DNA of 36,610 nt from a virus, in the IMG/VR virus record IMGVR_UViG_3300017929_000014, positions 1 to 36,610 of that record; one strand, written 5' to 3'. Below the pieces are notes generated by a model. That model was not told the origin of the DNA, ran no database searches, and saw only the letters and a list, made by a program, of their open reading frames with translations. Position 1 is the stretch's first letter, and every line of letters begins with the position of its first letter. Shown one piece after another: positions 23,690-32,799 of this stretch. Made by a program: the position numbers and the translations under genes.

Positions 23690-24337
23690 GTGCGCGCCAA
23701 CCAGACGGCCATCCTGGCCACAGCGACCGACGCCGACGATTACGAAGCCAAGCTGGCACAGTTGCCGCCCGGCGATGCGGCCAAGTACGGCTATCCCGAC
23801 CCTGAGGATTGGGACCCGAAGCAGACGCCGGCTCAACTGAGGCAGATGGGGCAAACGTCCGAACAGCAGGTGACCAGCGGGGCCACCGCCGCCACCAGGG
23901 CGCAAACCGCAGCCCATGAGCAGACCATGGAAGCGCAGGGCTGGCAGCGCATAGCCATCCAGAAGGCGCGCGCCGGCGCCGGCGGACTCACGCCGGTACA
24001 GACCTTGCGGGAGACGGACGCTATCAGCAAACAAGAGTTCGGGCTGCACCAGGAGCGGATCGACATCGGAACCAAGCTCACCGGCGGCTTTGCCGTCGAT
24101 AAAAACGGCAATCCAACGAAGACTCCACTGAGCCCACAGTTGCGGGGACAAATACAGGGGCGGCTTCAACTTATCAATGGGCAACTCCAGCAGGTCCAGG
24201 CGCGCAAGGCGAGCCTCATGGGCGTGACGGCGCCCCCGCAATCCGTGATCGACAACATGCCGGAGGGTCAGCCGGTGAACAGCCCCGATGGCCACACCTG
24301 GAAAAAGCAGGACGGTATCGCCTACTTCGTGCAATAA
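23690..24337 (+). CDS. C-terminal part of gp20-like ejection protein, behind the amber codon
   Basis: 215 residues from the first usable start, GTG 23690, to TAA 24337, but the frame is open from 23570, right after the amber. The sequence before the GTG (AAALKLQQANTAKARQTAAE) is coding-like, and no ribosome site precedes the GTG. The part contains ATATDADDYEAKLAQLPPGD, ATRAQTAAHEQTMEAQGWQR, QLRGQIQGRLQLINGQLQQV and a C-terminal TWKKQDGIAYFV. It is best read as the continuation of the gene at 22760. Without readthrough, suppression or sequence error it would be untranslated or made from an unusual start. Confidence 0.6.
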   Translation: MRANQTAILATATDADDYEAKLAQLPPGDAAKYGYPDPEDWDPKQTPAQLRQMGQTSEQQVTSGATAATRAQTAAHEQTMEAQGWQRIAIQKARAGAGGLTPVQTLRETDAISKQEFGLHQERIDIGTKLTGGFAVDKNGNPTKTPLSPQLRGQIQGRLQLINGQLQQVQARKASLMGVTAPPQSVIDNMPEGQPVNSPDGHTWKKQDGIAYFVQ

Positions 24338-24375
24338 GCCGTTAATCACTCCGACAATCGCCGGATATTCTCCCC

Positions 24376-27300
24376 ATGGCAGACCAAGACCTCGGTGGCG
24401 GCTGGACCGTTGCCGGCGCAACACAATCCACACCACCCTCGCCCCCGCCCGCTCAAACTCAGCCACAGGACCTGGGCGGTGGCTGGACTGTGGCAGCCGC
24501 TCCGGCGCCTCCCGTCCGCGCTCCGGCCCCCTCGGTTCCTCCCCCTCCACCCTCCGCGGTATCACCTGATACCGGGGATCAAGACCAAGACATTCAGGCC
24601 CCAGCTTCGGCCTACGCCCCTCCCACCCGTTATGGCCGCAATCAGCAGGGAAGTCTCGTCTCGAAGTGGAATGGATCGAACTGGGTAGATTTGTACAACG
24701 GCAAAAAGGTAGGAGCGCCGGCCAAAGAAGAATCGGGACCGCAGTACGGGCCAGGACAGGACTTTGCCGCGCAACCCCCCGCGGCTGGACAGCTAGGCCC
24801 CAGCCCAACGGGCGCCCCATCGCCGCAGATCCAGGAACGGGAGATCCCCCCTGCGCCACAGGCGCCCCCCATCCTCGGCATCTACGCTCGCAAGCCAGGG
24901 ACCCCGACATATGTTGGACCAGGGGGGCGAACCTACACGCCACCCCCGGAGGAAACCACCGCTCAAACCCTTCAGAAATTTCTACTTTCGCCGCCGCCCT
25001 TCGTTCAGGACGCCGTGAAAGAGTTGAACCAGATTATGGTCGGCCCCTTCCAGATCATCCAGAAGGGCATCATCGAGCCTGCCGCCGGCATGATATCGCC
25101 CGCGGGGGCAGCGATGGCAGTCACCGGCGCCGGCTTGGGCGCGGCAGCGGCATCCTCAAGCGCGCAGATGGCGGCGGCAGGCAAAGCTGCGGATGCAGCC
25201 CTCTCGACGTTCTTCACGGGCTTACAGGCGCGCCAGATCACCAAAGAAGTTCCCGAGGCTTACGACGCCTACCAGAAAGGTGACTACTGGGGCGCCCTGG
25301 GCGAGTTGGGCGCCGCCGGCACATCGGCATTTCTTGGAACGCTGGCGGGAATGCACGCCGCCGGGCAACTCAGTGATGTCGGCGCGCTGTCGGCAACGCG
25401 GCGCGCGCTCCAGGAACGGCTAAACGCCGAGGAAGCCTATCGCGCGGCAGGCGAGCGGGCCGACGCAGCCAGGGCCGCCGCAAACAGACCAAGGCTGGCA
25501 GCCCCGGCACCGGAAGTCCCCGAAACGCCACCGGTCCCTGGCGAGCCACCGGCGCCAGCCCCCCTCCCGCCAGAAGCCGCCCCCACCGCTGTACCGACGC
25601 CCCCCGAAGCCCCGCCACCGCCCGCAGCCGCCGTGGACCTCGGCGAAGGCTGGCGCACCGCCGCTCCGCCGCGGGTGCCCCAAGAACCGGCTGCCGCCGC
25701 GCCGCCCGCTGTGTCTGTACCGCCGCCGACTATGGCCGCAGCACCACCTACCGCCGCCCCCGCCGCCGGCGCAGCCCAGAAGCCGGAAGGTCGCTCTGGC
25801 GAGGATTTGATTCGCGGCTCGACCAATATCCCCCTCTCCCCGCAAGGAGTCGAGCAAGCCAACCAAATCGGGCAGCGCTTCGCCCAGAAGGGCGGTTTGG
25901 ACCTGGTGGTGAGTTCCGACATGGACCGAGCGGTTCAGACTGCGGCTCCGATTGCCCAAGCCAGCGGGGCCTATTTCAGCCACGCCACTGAAGGTTTGCA
26001 TCCCTGGTATCTGGGAGAGGTTGAGGGCCAGCCGACCGAAAAGGTCCTGGATCGCCTGAACGGCTTCATCGACGACTCGCCGGATAAACCCGTGCCCGGC
26101 CGCAGCGAGGGATCCACACAGAACGGCGAAGCGTTCAACACCTTCAAAGAGCGGGCCATCGGAACGGTTCAGGATTTGATGGACCAGTACGCTGAGGCTC
26201 AGGCAAACGACCAGCCCATCAAAATCGGAGCGGTCACGCACTACCGGGACGTGAAACTGCTCCACGCGTGGGCCGATGCGGGATTTCCGGAGAACCTGGA
26301 CAAGTTCCAACCTTCGAGCGATGAGATGACCGGCAAGGACGATCCGCCGGGCAGCGTCCAGCAAATTTCACAGGATGCCAAGGGCAAGTGGCAGATGCAG
26401 CCGGTCGATATGGCGAGCAACGCGGCGCTTCAGCCAGGAATCTACATCATCCGGCACAGCCCCACGGTCTATAACGCCGAAAACCGCAACATCCCGGCGC
26501 CGCCGGTGGGTCAAATGCCCCAGGCTCAGACCCCGGTTCGAACCCCTCCTCCGGCTCCGGCTGTGGTTCAAACGCCACAGCCTGTCACCCCAATTGGCCG
26601 CACCTTACCTCCTCCTCAGCCCCCTGGAATCGTTCCTGCGCCTCCGCAGGGCCAAGGGGCCGAAATAGCGCCCGTGCGAACGCCCTCCGGTGCCACGGTC
26701 ACACCAAATACGGTGTCAATGGAGCGCGCCGACTTCGAGCAGGAGCACACGGATCTGCCGAGGATTCTGCGCGAGGGCACACCAGCGGAGCGTGAGAAAG
26801 AAGCGGCGGAGCAGGCGCAGGAGTTGAAGGAAGTTCAGGCGGTGAACGCTCGGGAGCCTGGCTGGGTCGGCAACGTTCCAACCTCCGAAATCAAGGTAGA
26901 TGCTCCGCGCTTCCAGTTCAAGGCCAACGTGGGCCAAGGGGGTGTCGGGGAAGAGTCGCGCGACATCACCCGGTGGGACCCGGAGAAGTCGGGTGTCCTG
27001 GCCGTATGGAAAGACCCCGCGGACGGCCAGACCTACGTGGTCAATGGCCATAATCGGCTGGACCTCGCCAGGCGTCTCAATGTCCCCGAGGCCACCGCCC
27101 GCTATTTGGTTGCCAACAACGCGCAGGAAGCGCGTCTCAAGGGCGCACTCATCAACATCGCCGAAGGTAGAGGCGAGGCCACCGACGCGGCCAAGATATT
27201 CCGCGATTCTCGCATGACTCCGGAGCAGTTGCGCGCCAACGGGGTCTCGCTCACGGGCAAGGTGGCCAGCGAAGGGCTGGCGCTTTCGAATCTCTCGCAG

Positions 27301-30300
27301 CCCATCTTCGACGACGTGATTAACGGAACCCTCCCAGTCGCCAGAGGGGCGGTGATCGGCGCCGGCGTCCCCAACCATGCGGACCAGCAGGCGCTCTACG
27401 ACCTGATGCGCCAGCGCGAGCAGGGTGGCAAGCGGCTCACCAACGACCAACTCGGTGAATTGATCCGCCTCAACCAGCGGACGTCGACCGTTACGGAGCG
27501 CCCCGAGGACGAGGTCCAGACCTCCATGTTCGGCGAGGAGGAGATGACGCGCTCGCTCCTTCCGGAGAAGGCCGAGATTTCCGACTACGTTCGGAAGCAG
27601 TTGGCGGCCGAGAAGAAGCTGTTCGGAACCGTGGCTGCGGCCCCGGCTGCGGAGCGCCTCACGGAAGCCGGAAACATAGTACTGACCACCCAAAATGCCC
27701 AGATCGCGGAGCGCGCCAACCAGGGCATTCTGTTGTATGATCGACTCAGCACCTCGGTCGGTCCGATCGATTCGATTCTCGATCAGTCGGCCAAGTCGCT
27801 GGCCGGTGGAGAAAGCGCCCATGAAGTCAAACAATCCGCCTACCGCCAAGTCCGCAACCTCCTCGCGGCCCAGGTCCGTAAACTCACCGGAGTTCCGCAA
27901 GGACATGATCGAGGAGTTAAGGGACTGGGTGAACAAGGGCCACGCCAAGCTGGCCCCGGGGAATACGGTCAGCCGCTACAGTCCCGTGCAGTAGGTCCAC
28001 TTCCAGGCCAGCAATCCTTCCTGGTTCCAGAAACCGAAGCCGAGTCTCGGGCCATCGCGCAGTTGAACGAGGCACGGCTGCTGCATGACCAACTCACCGC
28101 GCAGATCCGGTCGGGGATGGCGGCGAAACCAGGGAAGCTGAAGCCCGCGAAAACCCGCGATCTGTTCGCGGAGGAAGGACCGGAGCAAGGCGGTCTCTTC
28201 GCCCGCCGCCTCAAGACCACGCCCGACATGTTCCGCCGCGTGCCCGAGGTGACGCCTGGCGGCCGCGGCTTCTGGGTCTACCAGGGGAAAGTGATCGACG
28301 CCGGCACGGACTTACATGCCACGGTGGCGCAGCGGGCGCTCCCGGGGTCGCTCTTCCAGGAAGCCGTCGGCAAATTGATGGGCGAGGGCGCCATCCGCGT
28401 GCGTGGCGAAAACCTGGAAATGCACCAGCACGCGCTCGACTCCAGCAATCTGCAGCCGGCTGTCGAGCAGGCGGTCAAAGAAGCCCAGCGCAAGCGCGCG
28501 CGAGAAATCGGAGTAGAGGTGCGGACCAGCCCGGACCACGCGGATTACATGACCGTGCCGCTCCCAGAGGTGGGAGAGTTCCTGGCAAGTCCCCGGCGGT
28601 ACATGGGGAATCGGGCAATCGCAGCCTTACAGGCGCGGCGTCGCGTCTCACCCGATCAACTCAACCTACTGCCAGGAATCACGCGATTGAAAGACGCCGG
28701 TCGCGAGGACGTGGAGCAGTACTGGGAGGCCGCGGATTCGAAGCCTACCAGTGTGGAACGTGTCCCGTGCCTCCTGGTGAACAACGCCGCTATGGACGCA
28801 GTGTTGCGGAACATGGGGCCTACCGGCCGGAACGCCACTTCGGAAGCTACCCATGCGGTGGCTCTCAACCCGGCCGAACAGCGGTATATTCTGGCCGCAG
28901 CCAAGAGCCTCCGCGGTACGCAGCCGAATGCGTTCGAGAGAGCGCTACTCAAAATCGCTCGCCAGATTCGCACTATTAACCCCGGTGGCAGACCTCTGCC
29001 TGTGATCCAGACAGGGGCATCGATCACGGGTGAGAATCTGGCGCTGAACGTCCAGGAGGAGATCGACCACAGCAGGCAACTCGCTCTACACAGGGGCTTG
29101 TATGGTTTGCCGGTCGAGGTGGTCGAGACCCCATTAGGGGCTCGGTGCGCGATGGTGTTGGCGGAACGCGCCGGCTATGTCACACTAGACCCGCAATCGG
29201 CCTTCTACGAGCATAACCGGGCTGTCATTGCTGCGGAGATTGGTGTCCGCCTGATGCGCCCCGGGAGATATCATGAGATGGGCGTGACTGCCGATGAAGC
29301 CGAAGCCCTCGGCCAACAGTACATCCGCCATCTGAAGAAGCACCCCGGCGCGGCAGCCCGCGTCATACTGGAGCAAATCGATGCCACGATCAGGCAGAAT
29401 CAACTTCTTTCTCTCTCCGAACGCAATCTCGCTCTGGAAGGGGGAGAGCCACTTCACCCTGAAAAGGCCATCGGACCCCCAGGAGTTGGAGGCGCTGTTT
29501 CGCCGACTTATCCAGGAGGACGGCCTGGAGGGCGAGGAGTTGGAGAGCGCGGTCCAGGAGATGATGAAGAAGGCGGCGGCGCTCCCTCAGCAGCAAGATC
29601 CGGGTACCAGCCGCAGCCCCTTGCCGCCCGAGCCCCCAAAGTAGGCGGAGGCGAATCCCGCCCGGTCCGTGAGTTTCTGGGTGAAGAGGCCGGGACCTCG
29701 CGCGTCGGGGAAATTCTGAAGGCCGACATCAAGGAGGCGCTGGCTCTCAAATCCAAGCGGGACGCCGCTATCCAAGTCCTCGAAGAGGCCAAAGCGGACC
29801 CGGCGGTCAAGGACCTGGCCGACCGGCTGGCATCGGCCTACCTGGCCGAACGGAACCTCTGGGCCACGCGGGTCAACCAAGTTATAGGCCGTCTGCGCAA
29901 ACTGGTGCCGAGTCCTGTGGACCAGGAAGGCATCGCCATCATGCGGGATATGTACGGCTGTCCAGGTGAACTGGAGCAGTGGGCTGCGGGCACGCATCCG
30001 AACCTCGCCACTCTTGATCCCGAGAAGCGCGCCGCGTTCACGCGGAACATCGACCGTCTGGGGCCGGCCATCGAACGAGCGCAGAATCCGACTCCGGAGA
30101 TGATCCAGGCCGACCAGGTGCTGACCAAGATGGCGCGGGCCACCATGATGGAAGGTCAGATGCGCGGGATTATCGAGCGCGGCCTGACTCCCGAGCGGTA
30201 CTTCACTCACCTTCTCTGGCCCAAAGGCGAAGGGGAAGCTCCCAAGCCCGCGTCACAGCGCATAGGCCAGATGCTGGGTGGCAAGATCAGCCGCTACTTC

Positions 30301-32070
30301 GCCTTCGCGGAGCACCGCTCCTACCCGACGATCTTCGACGCCATCGCCGACGGCGTGCGGCCGAAGACCCTGAACGCTTTCGACGCCGCCACGATTCACG
30401 GGGACAAGTTCGCCACCGCGCGCGCGACGCGCATCCTCCAGGATGAGCTGGAGGAAAACCACATGGGAGTGTGGGGCGCGCCGCGAGCGCCTGGCATCCC
30501 GGAGAACTGGGTCGAGTTGGCGCCGCACGCCCGGCTCTTCCGTAACGAGATCCCGGTCACGGACCAGGAGGGAAAGCAGACCTTTGCGCTGCAAACCTTC
30601 TGGACGCCCCAAGTCGTGTCGGACGCTTTGCGACCGATCACCGACCCGGACTACATGCGCGTGATAAAAGGCTTCGGAAACCTGCGTGCCCGCCAGGCGC
30701 TTCTCAAGCAGGCGACGCTGAGCCTTTCACTGTTTCACGCGCGCGCCCTCAATTTGATGGCGTTCTACAATCTGGGACCGGTGGGAATCACGAAGGGGCT
30801 GCTCTGGTTTAAGCGCCTGGGAACCAGCATGGACAATCCCGACTTCGAGCGCGCCGAGCGCCAGTTCGTAATGGACGGCGGAACCACGACGATGATGGGC
30901 AAGAGCGTCGAGGCATACAAGTCGCTGGAGCCGGGCTCCATTCCCACGTGGACCGACATCTGGAGGAGGGTGCCGGTGATCCGTGAAATGGATGCGGCGG
31001 CCAATACGGTCACCCGCGGCACCTTTGACATTCTGCAACGCTTTTGGAAGGTAACCGACTACCAGATCAAGCGGACGGCCTGGATGGCGAAGCATCCCGG
31101 CGCCAGCCAGAGCGAATTATCGAAAGCCGGCGAGAGCATCGCCAAGGAAATCAACGCGGTCTACGGCGGCCTGAACTGGGAAAAACTCGGAGCGAATCAC
31201 GCCACCGTGGAGGCGCTGCGCGCGATCATGTTGGCTCCCGACTGGACCATCTCCAACATCTTCAATGTGAAGTACGCTCTCGAAGGGACGGTGCCGGCCG
31301 GCCAGACCACCGTGGGCATGAAGGCACTCGGCGCTGGCGGACCGATGGGCACCGGCGCCCCTGAGTTCACCTCGGCCGGCAAACGCGAGTGGACCCCGGC
31401 CGGGAAGGCGGCTCGCCTTTTCTGGATGCGCGCCGCGGCCTACATCGTCATCGGCTCGGAGTTGGCAAGCTTTGCCCTGACCCGCCGCTGGTCGAAACGG
31501 CCTACGCGGGTGCTCGTCGGAACGGACAAGGACGGCCGGGACGTTTACGAGAACTGGTTCGCCGCCGGAGCGCCCCAGGACGTCCAGTCCTTCATCGACA
31601 ATTCCGCTCGTTACGGCGCTCTGGGCGGGGCGGTGCGAACCATGACGAACAAGGCGGCACCGCTTTTCCGCACCGGCCTCGAAGCCGCCAAGAACGAAGA
31701 CTTCCTGGGGCGCCCGATCGTGCCCAGGGGCATGAACTTCTGGGCCGCCACGGCGCGCGGCGGAATCCACGCCGCCAAGGGCCTGGCGCCGATTCCCTAC
31801 AGCTTCCAGAACGCCTGGAACATGCTGGCTGGGCCGGACAGGGATCGCTACAAGCCTGGAGAGGTTGCGGCTACGATACTGACCGGGACCCCGCCGATCC
31901 ACGTTCGGCCGCAACCGCCGGAGCGGCCGAAGCTCTCGACATGGGAGCAGATCAAACAGAATCGGGTCTACCAGAAGAAACCCGCCGCACTCCCGCCCCA
32001 ACTCCGCCAGGCATTCCCCGCCCCTCCCCGTCTTCCTAAACTTCCCGGACAGCAGCAGCGCACGCGGTAA
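24376..32070 (+). CDS. giant polyvalent protein (2564 residues) in gp16 position
   Basis: One open frame from ATG 24376. Visible parts in order: Pro-rich start with DLGGGWTV at residues 5-12 and 32-39; Ala/Gly-rich membrane-type region about 232-335; third DLGEGW at 420-425; histidine-phosphatase-like domain about 476-705; ParB-like domain about 830-1130 with VNGHNRLDLARR (889-900); a segment with VTPGGRGFWVYQGK; a domain of unknown type with QEEIDHSRQ at 1560-1568; and a C-terminal region about 1755-2564 with RYFTHLLWP and APDWTISNIFNVKYA, as seen in large polyvalent proteins. Such proteins are injected with DNA and protect or establish it. It follows gp7- and gp20-like genes, like P22 gp16, but is about four times longer. 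Codon use breaks twice inside (see nested ORFs). Confidence 0.8.
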   Translation: MADQDLGGGWTVAGATQSTPPSPPPAQTQPQDLGGGWTVAAAPAPPVRAPAPSVPPPPPSAVSPDTGDQDQDIQAPASAYAPPTRYGRNQQGSLVSKWNGSNWVDLYNGKKVGAPAKEESGPQYGPGQDFAAQPPAAGQLGPSPTGAPSPQIQEREIPPAPQAPPILGIYARKPGTPTYVGPGGRTYTPPPEETTAQTLQKFLLSPPPFVQDAVKELNQIMVGPFQIIQKGIIEPAAGMISPAGAAMAVTGAGLGAAAASSSAQMAAAGKAADAALSTFFTGLQARQITKEVPEAYDAYQKGDYWGALGELGAAGTSAFLGTLAGMHAAGQLSDVGALSATRRALQERLNAEEAYRAAGERADAARAAANRPRLAAPAPEVPETPPVPGEPPAPAPLPPEAAPTAVPTPPEAPPPPAAAVDLGEGWRTAAPPRVPQEPAAAAPPAVSVPPPTMAAAPPTAAPAAGAAQKPEGRSGEDLIRGSTNIPLSPQGVEQANQIGQRFAQKGGLDLVVSSDMDRAVQTAAPIAQASGAYFSHATEGLHPWYLGEVEGQPTEKVLDRLNGFIDDSPDKPVPGRSEGSTQNGEAFNTFKERAIGTVQDLMDQYAEAQANDQPIKIGAVTHYRDVKLLHAWADAGFPENLDKFQPSSDEMTGKDDPPGSVQQISQDAKGKWQMQPVDMASNAALQPGIYIIRHSPTVYNAENRNIPAPPVGQMPQAQTPVRTPPPAPAVVQTPQPVTPIGRTLPPPQPPGIVPAPPQGQGAEIAPVRTPSGATVTPNTVSMERADFEQEHTDLPRILREGTPAEREKEAAEQAQELKEVQAVNAREPGWVGNVPTSEIKVDAPRFQFKANVGQGGVGEESRDITRWDPEKSGVLAVWKDPADGQTYVVNGHNRLDLARRLNVPEATARYLVANNAQEARLKGALINIAEGRGEATDAAKIFRDSRMTPEQLRANGVSLTGKVASEGLALSNLSQPIFDDVINGTLPVARGAVIGAGVPNHADQQALYDLMRQREQGGKRLTNDQLGELIRLNQRTSTVTERPEDEVQTSMFGEEEMTRSLLPEKAEISDYVRKQLAAEKKLFGTVAAAPAAERLTEAGNIVLTTQNAQIAERANQGILLYDRLSTSVGPIDSILDQSAKSLAGGESAHEVKQSAYRQVRNLLAAQVRKLTGVPQGHDRGVKGLGEQGPRQAGPGEYGQPLQSRAVGPLPGQQSFLVPETEAESRAIAQLNEARLLHDQLTAQIRSGMAAKPGKLKPAKTRDLFAEEGPEQGGLFARRLKTTPDMFRRVPEVTPGGRGFWVYQGKVIDAGTDLHATVAQRALPGSLFQEAVGKLMGEGAIRVRGENLEMHQHALDSSNLQPAVEQAVKEAQRKRAREIGVEVRTSPDHADYMTVPLPEVGEFLASPRRYMGNRAIAALQARRRVSPDQLNLLPGITRLKDAGREDVEQYWEAADSKPTSVERVPCLLVNNAAMDAVLRNMGPTGRNATSEATHAVALNPAEQRYILAAAKSLRGTQPNAFERALLKIARQIRTINPGGRPLPVIQTGASITGENLALNVQEEIDHSRQLALHRGLYGLPVEVVETPLGARCAMVLAERAGYVTLDPQSAFYEHNRAVIAAEIGVRLMRPGRYHEMGVTADEAEALGQQYIRHLKKHPGAAARVILEQIDATIRQNQLLSLSERNLALEGGEPLHPEKAIGPPGVGGAVSPTYPGGRPGGRGVGERGPGDDEEGGGAPSAARSGYQPQPLAARAPKVGGGESRPVREFLGEEAGTSRVGEILKADIKEALALKSKRDAAIQVLEEAKADPAVKDLADRLASAYLAERNLWATRVNQVIGRLRKLVPSPVDQEGIAIMRDMYGCPGELEQWAAGTHPNLATLDPEKRAAFTRNIDRLGPAIERAQNPTPEMIQADQVLTKMARATMMEGQMRGIIERGLTPERYFTHLLWPKGEGEAPKPASQRIGQMLGGKISRYFAFAEHRSYPTIFDAIADGVRPKTLNAFDAATIHGDKFATARATRILQDELEENHMGVWGAPRAPGIPENWVELAPHARLFRNEIPVTDQEGKQTFALQTFWTPQVVSDALRPITDPDYMRVIKGFGNLRARQALLKQATLSLSLFHARALNLMAFYNLGPVGITKGLLWFKRLGTSMDNPDFERAERQFVMDGGTTTMMGKSVEAYKSLEPGSIPTWTDIWRRVPVIREMDAAANTVTRGTFDILQRFWKVTDYQIKRTAWMAKHPGASQSELSKAGESIAKEINAVYGGLNWEKLGANHATVEALRAIMLAPDWTISNIFNVKYALEGTVPAGQTTVGMKALGAGGPMGTGAPEFTSAGKREWTPAGKAARLFWMRAAAYIVIGSELASFALTRRWSKRPTRVLVGTDKDGRDVYENWFAAGAPQDVQSFIDNSARYGALGGAVRTMTNKAAPLFRTGLEAAKNEDFLGRPIVPRGMNFWAATARGGIHAAKGLAPIPYSFQNAWNMLAGPDRDRYKPGEVAATILTGTPPIHVRPQPPERPKLSTWEQIKQNRVYQKKPAALPPQLRQAFPAPPRLPKLPGQQQRTR
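27821..27994 (+). CDS. nested 57-residue ORF within giant gene (+1 frame)
   Basis: ATG 27821 to TAG 27992-27994, with GGTGGAG upstream. The product ends SPEFRKDMIEELRDWVNKGH, then AKLAPGNTVSRYSPVQ, a convincing helical protein segment. In this frame 48 of 57 codons end in G or C. From about 27880 on, the giant frame has only about 15 of 39 codons ending in G or C, against roughly 80 percent or more elsewhere, and encodes a Gly/Pro/Gln-rich linker. So the +1 frame is the constrained one here. It may be a real nested gene, a remnant of a separate gene, or the product of a frameshift. Confidence 0.45.
   Translation: MKSNNPPTAKSATSSRPRSVNSPEFRKDMIEELRDWVNKGHAKLAPGNTVSRYSPVQ
29381..29644 (+). CDS. 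nested 87-residue ORF within giant gene (+1 frame)
   Basis: ATG 29381 to TAG 29642-29644, with GGAG 7 bases upstream. The product is soluble and acidic-helical: SLWKGESHFTLKRPSDPQEL followed by EALFRRLIQEDGLEGEELES and AVQEMMKKAAALPQQ. In this frame 70 of 87 codons end in G or C. The overlapping giant frame has about 26 of 60 over 29462-29641 and encodes a Gly/Pro-rich linker. As with the ORF at 27821, the codon signature favours this frame. It lies between the EEIDH-containing region and the C-terminal domain of the giant protein. The function is unknown. Confidence 0.5.
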   Translation: MPRSGRINFFLSPNAISLWKGESHFTLKRPSDPQELEALFRRLIQEDGLEGEELESAVQEMMKKAAALPQQQDPGTSRSPLPPEPPK

Positions 32071-32082
32071 GCCTTGGTGGTG

Positions 32083-32253
32083 TCACGCCATCATCTTTCG
32101 CCAGCAGTCGTCACACACGATGGCCGGCTCTCCTCTGTCCTGTAAGCGCATCCACTCTGGAAAGGTCTCGCGGTACTCCTCCAGAGCTTCGTCGTCGTCC
32201 CTCACTTTGGAGAATGTACCGCCGCACTGCGCGCAGATGTAAGTGTCGCTCAT
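32083..32253 (-). CDS. small zinc-binding phage protein
   Basis: 56 residues from ATG 32253, coupled by ATGA overlap to the upstream gene of the leftward operon. It has two Cys pairs, CAQCGGTF near the N-terminus and CDDCWRKMM at the C-terminus, separated by an acidic helix (DDDEALEEYRETFPEWMRLQ). The layout is that of a common small phage zinc-ribbon protein of unknown function. It is the last gene of the minus-strand operon and is convergent with the giant gene, whose stop is 12 bp away. Confidence 0.65.
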   Translation of the reverse strand: MSDTYICAQCGGTFSKVRDDDEALEEYRETFPEWMRLQDRGEPAIVCDDCWRKMMA

Positions 32254-32462
32254 GGGTCGTAGCCGCATTGTTCCCACGGTTGCAGCGCCCCGTTGGCGAT
32301 GCAATTAAGGATGCACCCGGCTGGCACCGGCTGTTCCGGCTTGCAGCCGTCACACAACGCGAACGGCTCTCCGTCGCGGGATACCTGCCAATTGTAGAGG
32401 CGGTAGAGGCGCACCTGCCTCGTGCCTTTCTTCGCTCCGGGCTTTACACTGGAATCAGCCAT
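32250..32462 (-). CDS. small cysteine-containing phage protein
   Basis: 70 residues from ATG 32462, starting inside the end of the upstream gene by 8 bp. The basic N-terminus (SSVKPGAKKGTRQVRLYRLY) is followed by NWQVSRDGEPFALCDGCKPE and QPVPAGCILNCIANGAL, with five or more Cys that could bind a metal (CDGC and the later Cys). No family is assigned. The stop overlaps the next start (ATGA). Its role is probably linked to the neighbouring zinc protein. Confidence 0.6.
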   Translation of the reverse strand: MADSSVKPGAKKGTRQVRLYRLYNWQVSRDGEPFALCDGCKPEQPVPAGCILNCIANGALQPWEQCGYDP

Positions 32463-32718
32463 GGACGACGCCTCCGAGATTCTTACCGAGCAGGTGGTGG
32501 CTCTGATGGACCGCGTTGCTGCGTTGGAGGAGCGCGTCGAGTTGCGCGAGAAAGTCCTGCTCCGCCATGCTGATGATTTCCGGTAGTAGGTTCGCAATCG
32601 GCTCCTCGGGATGCAGTAGACGAGCGTTCGTAATTAGATCGCGGGAGAGCAAGCCGAGGTCGCTAAACGAGAGGACTGTCAAGACTTCCGTCGGTACACT
32701 TTCCGCCACTGGTAGCAT
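32455..32718 (-). CDS. small helical protein of unknown function
   Basis: 87 residues from ATG 32718, with AGGATAATTCAC before the start (AGGA about 8 bases away). I rejected an ATG at 32769 because its extra 17 residues (GRKTGCGGKATRRIIH) are unlike the rest. The product is mainly helical: VPTEVLTVLSFSDLGLLSRD, then LLPEIISMAEQDFLAQLDAL. It overlaps the next gene by 8 bp. A gap of 81 bp (32719-32799) separates it from the DUF3761 gene, with a GATAAT-like hexamer but no convincing promoter. Confidence 0.5.
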   Translation of the reverse strand: MLPVAESVPTEVLTVLSFSDLGLLSRDLITNARLLHPEEPIANLLPEIISMAEQDFLAQLDALLQRSNAVHQSHHLLGKNLGGVVHG

Positions 32719-32799
32719 GTGAATTATCCTACGTGTAGCTTTTCCGCCACACCCTGTTTTTCGTCCCATTTCCGAAGAGTCGGCTCACTCCTTGGAACC

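Noticed and set aside
23585-24943. Long minus-strand ORF of 452 residues
   Set aside because: It is a shadow of the gp20-like and giant genes: Arg/Gly/Leu-rich product without motifs, no ribosome site, and codon positions mirror the plus-strand genes.
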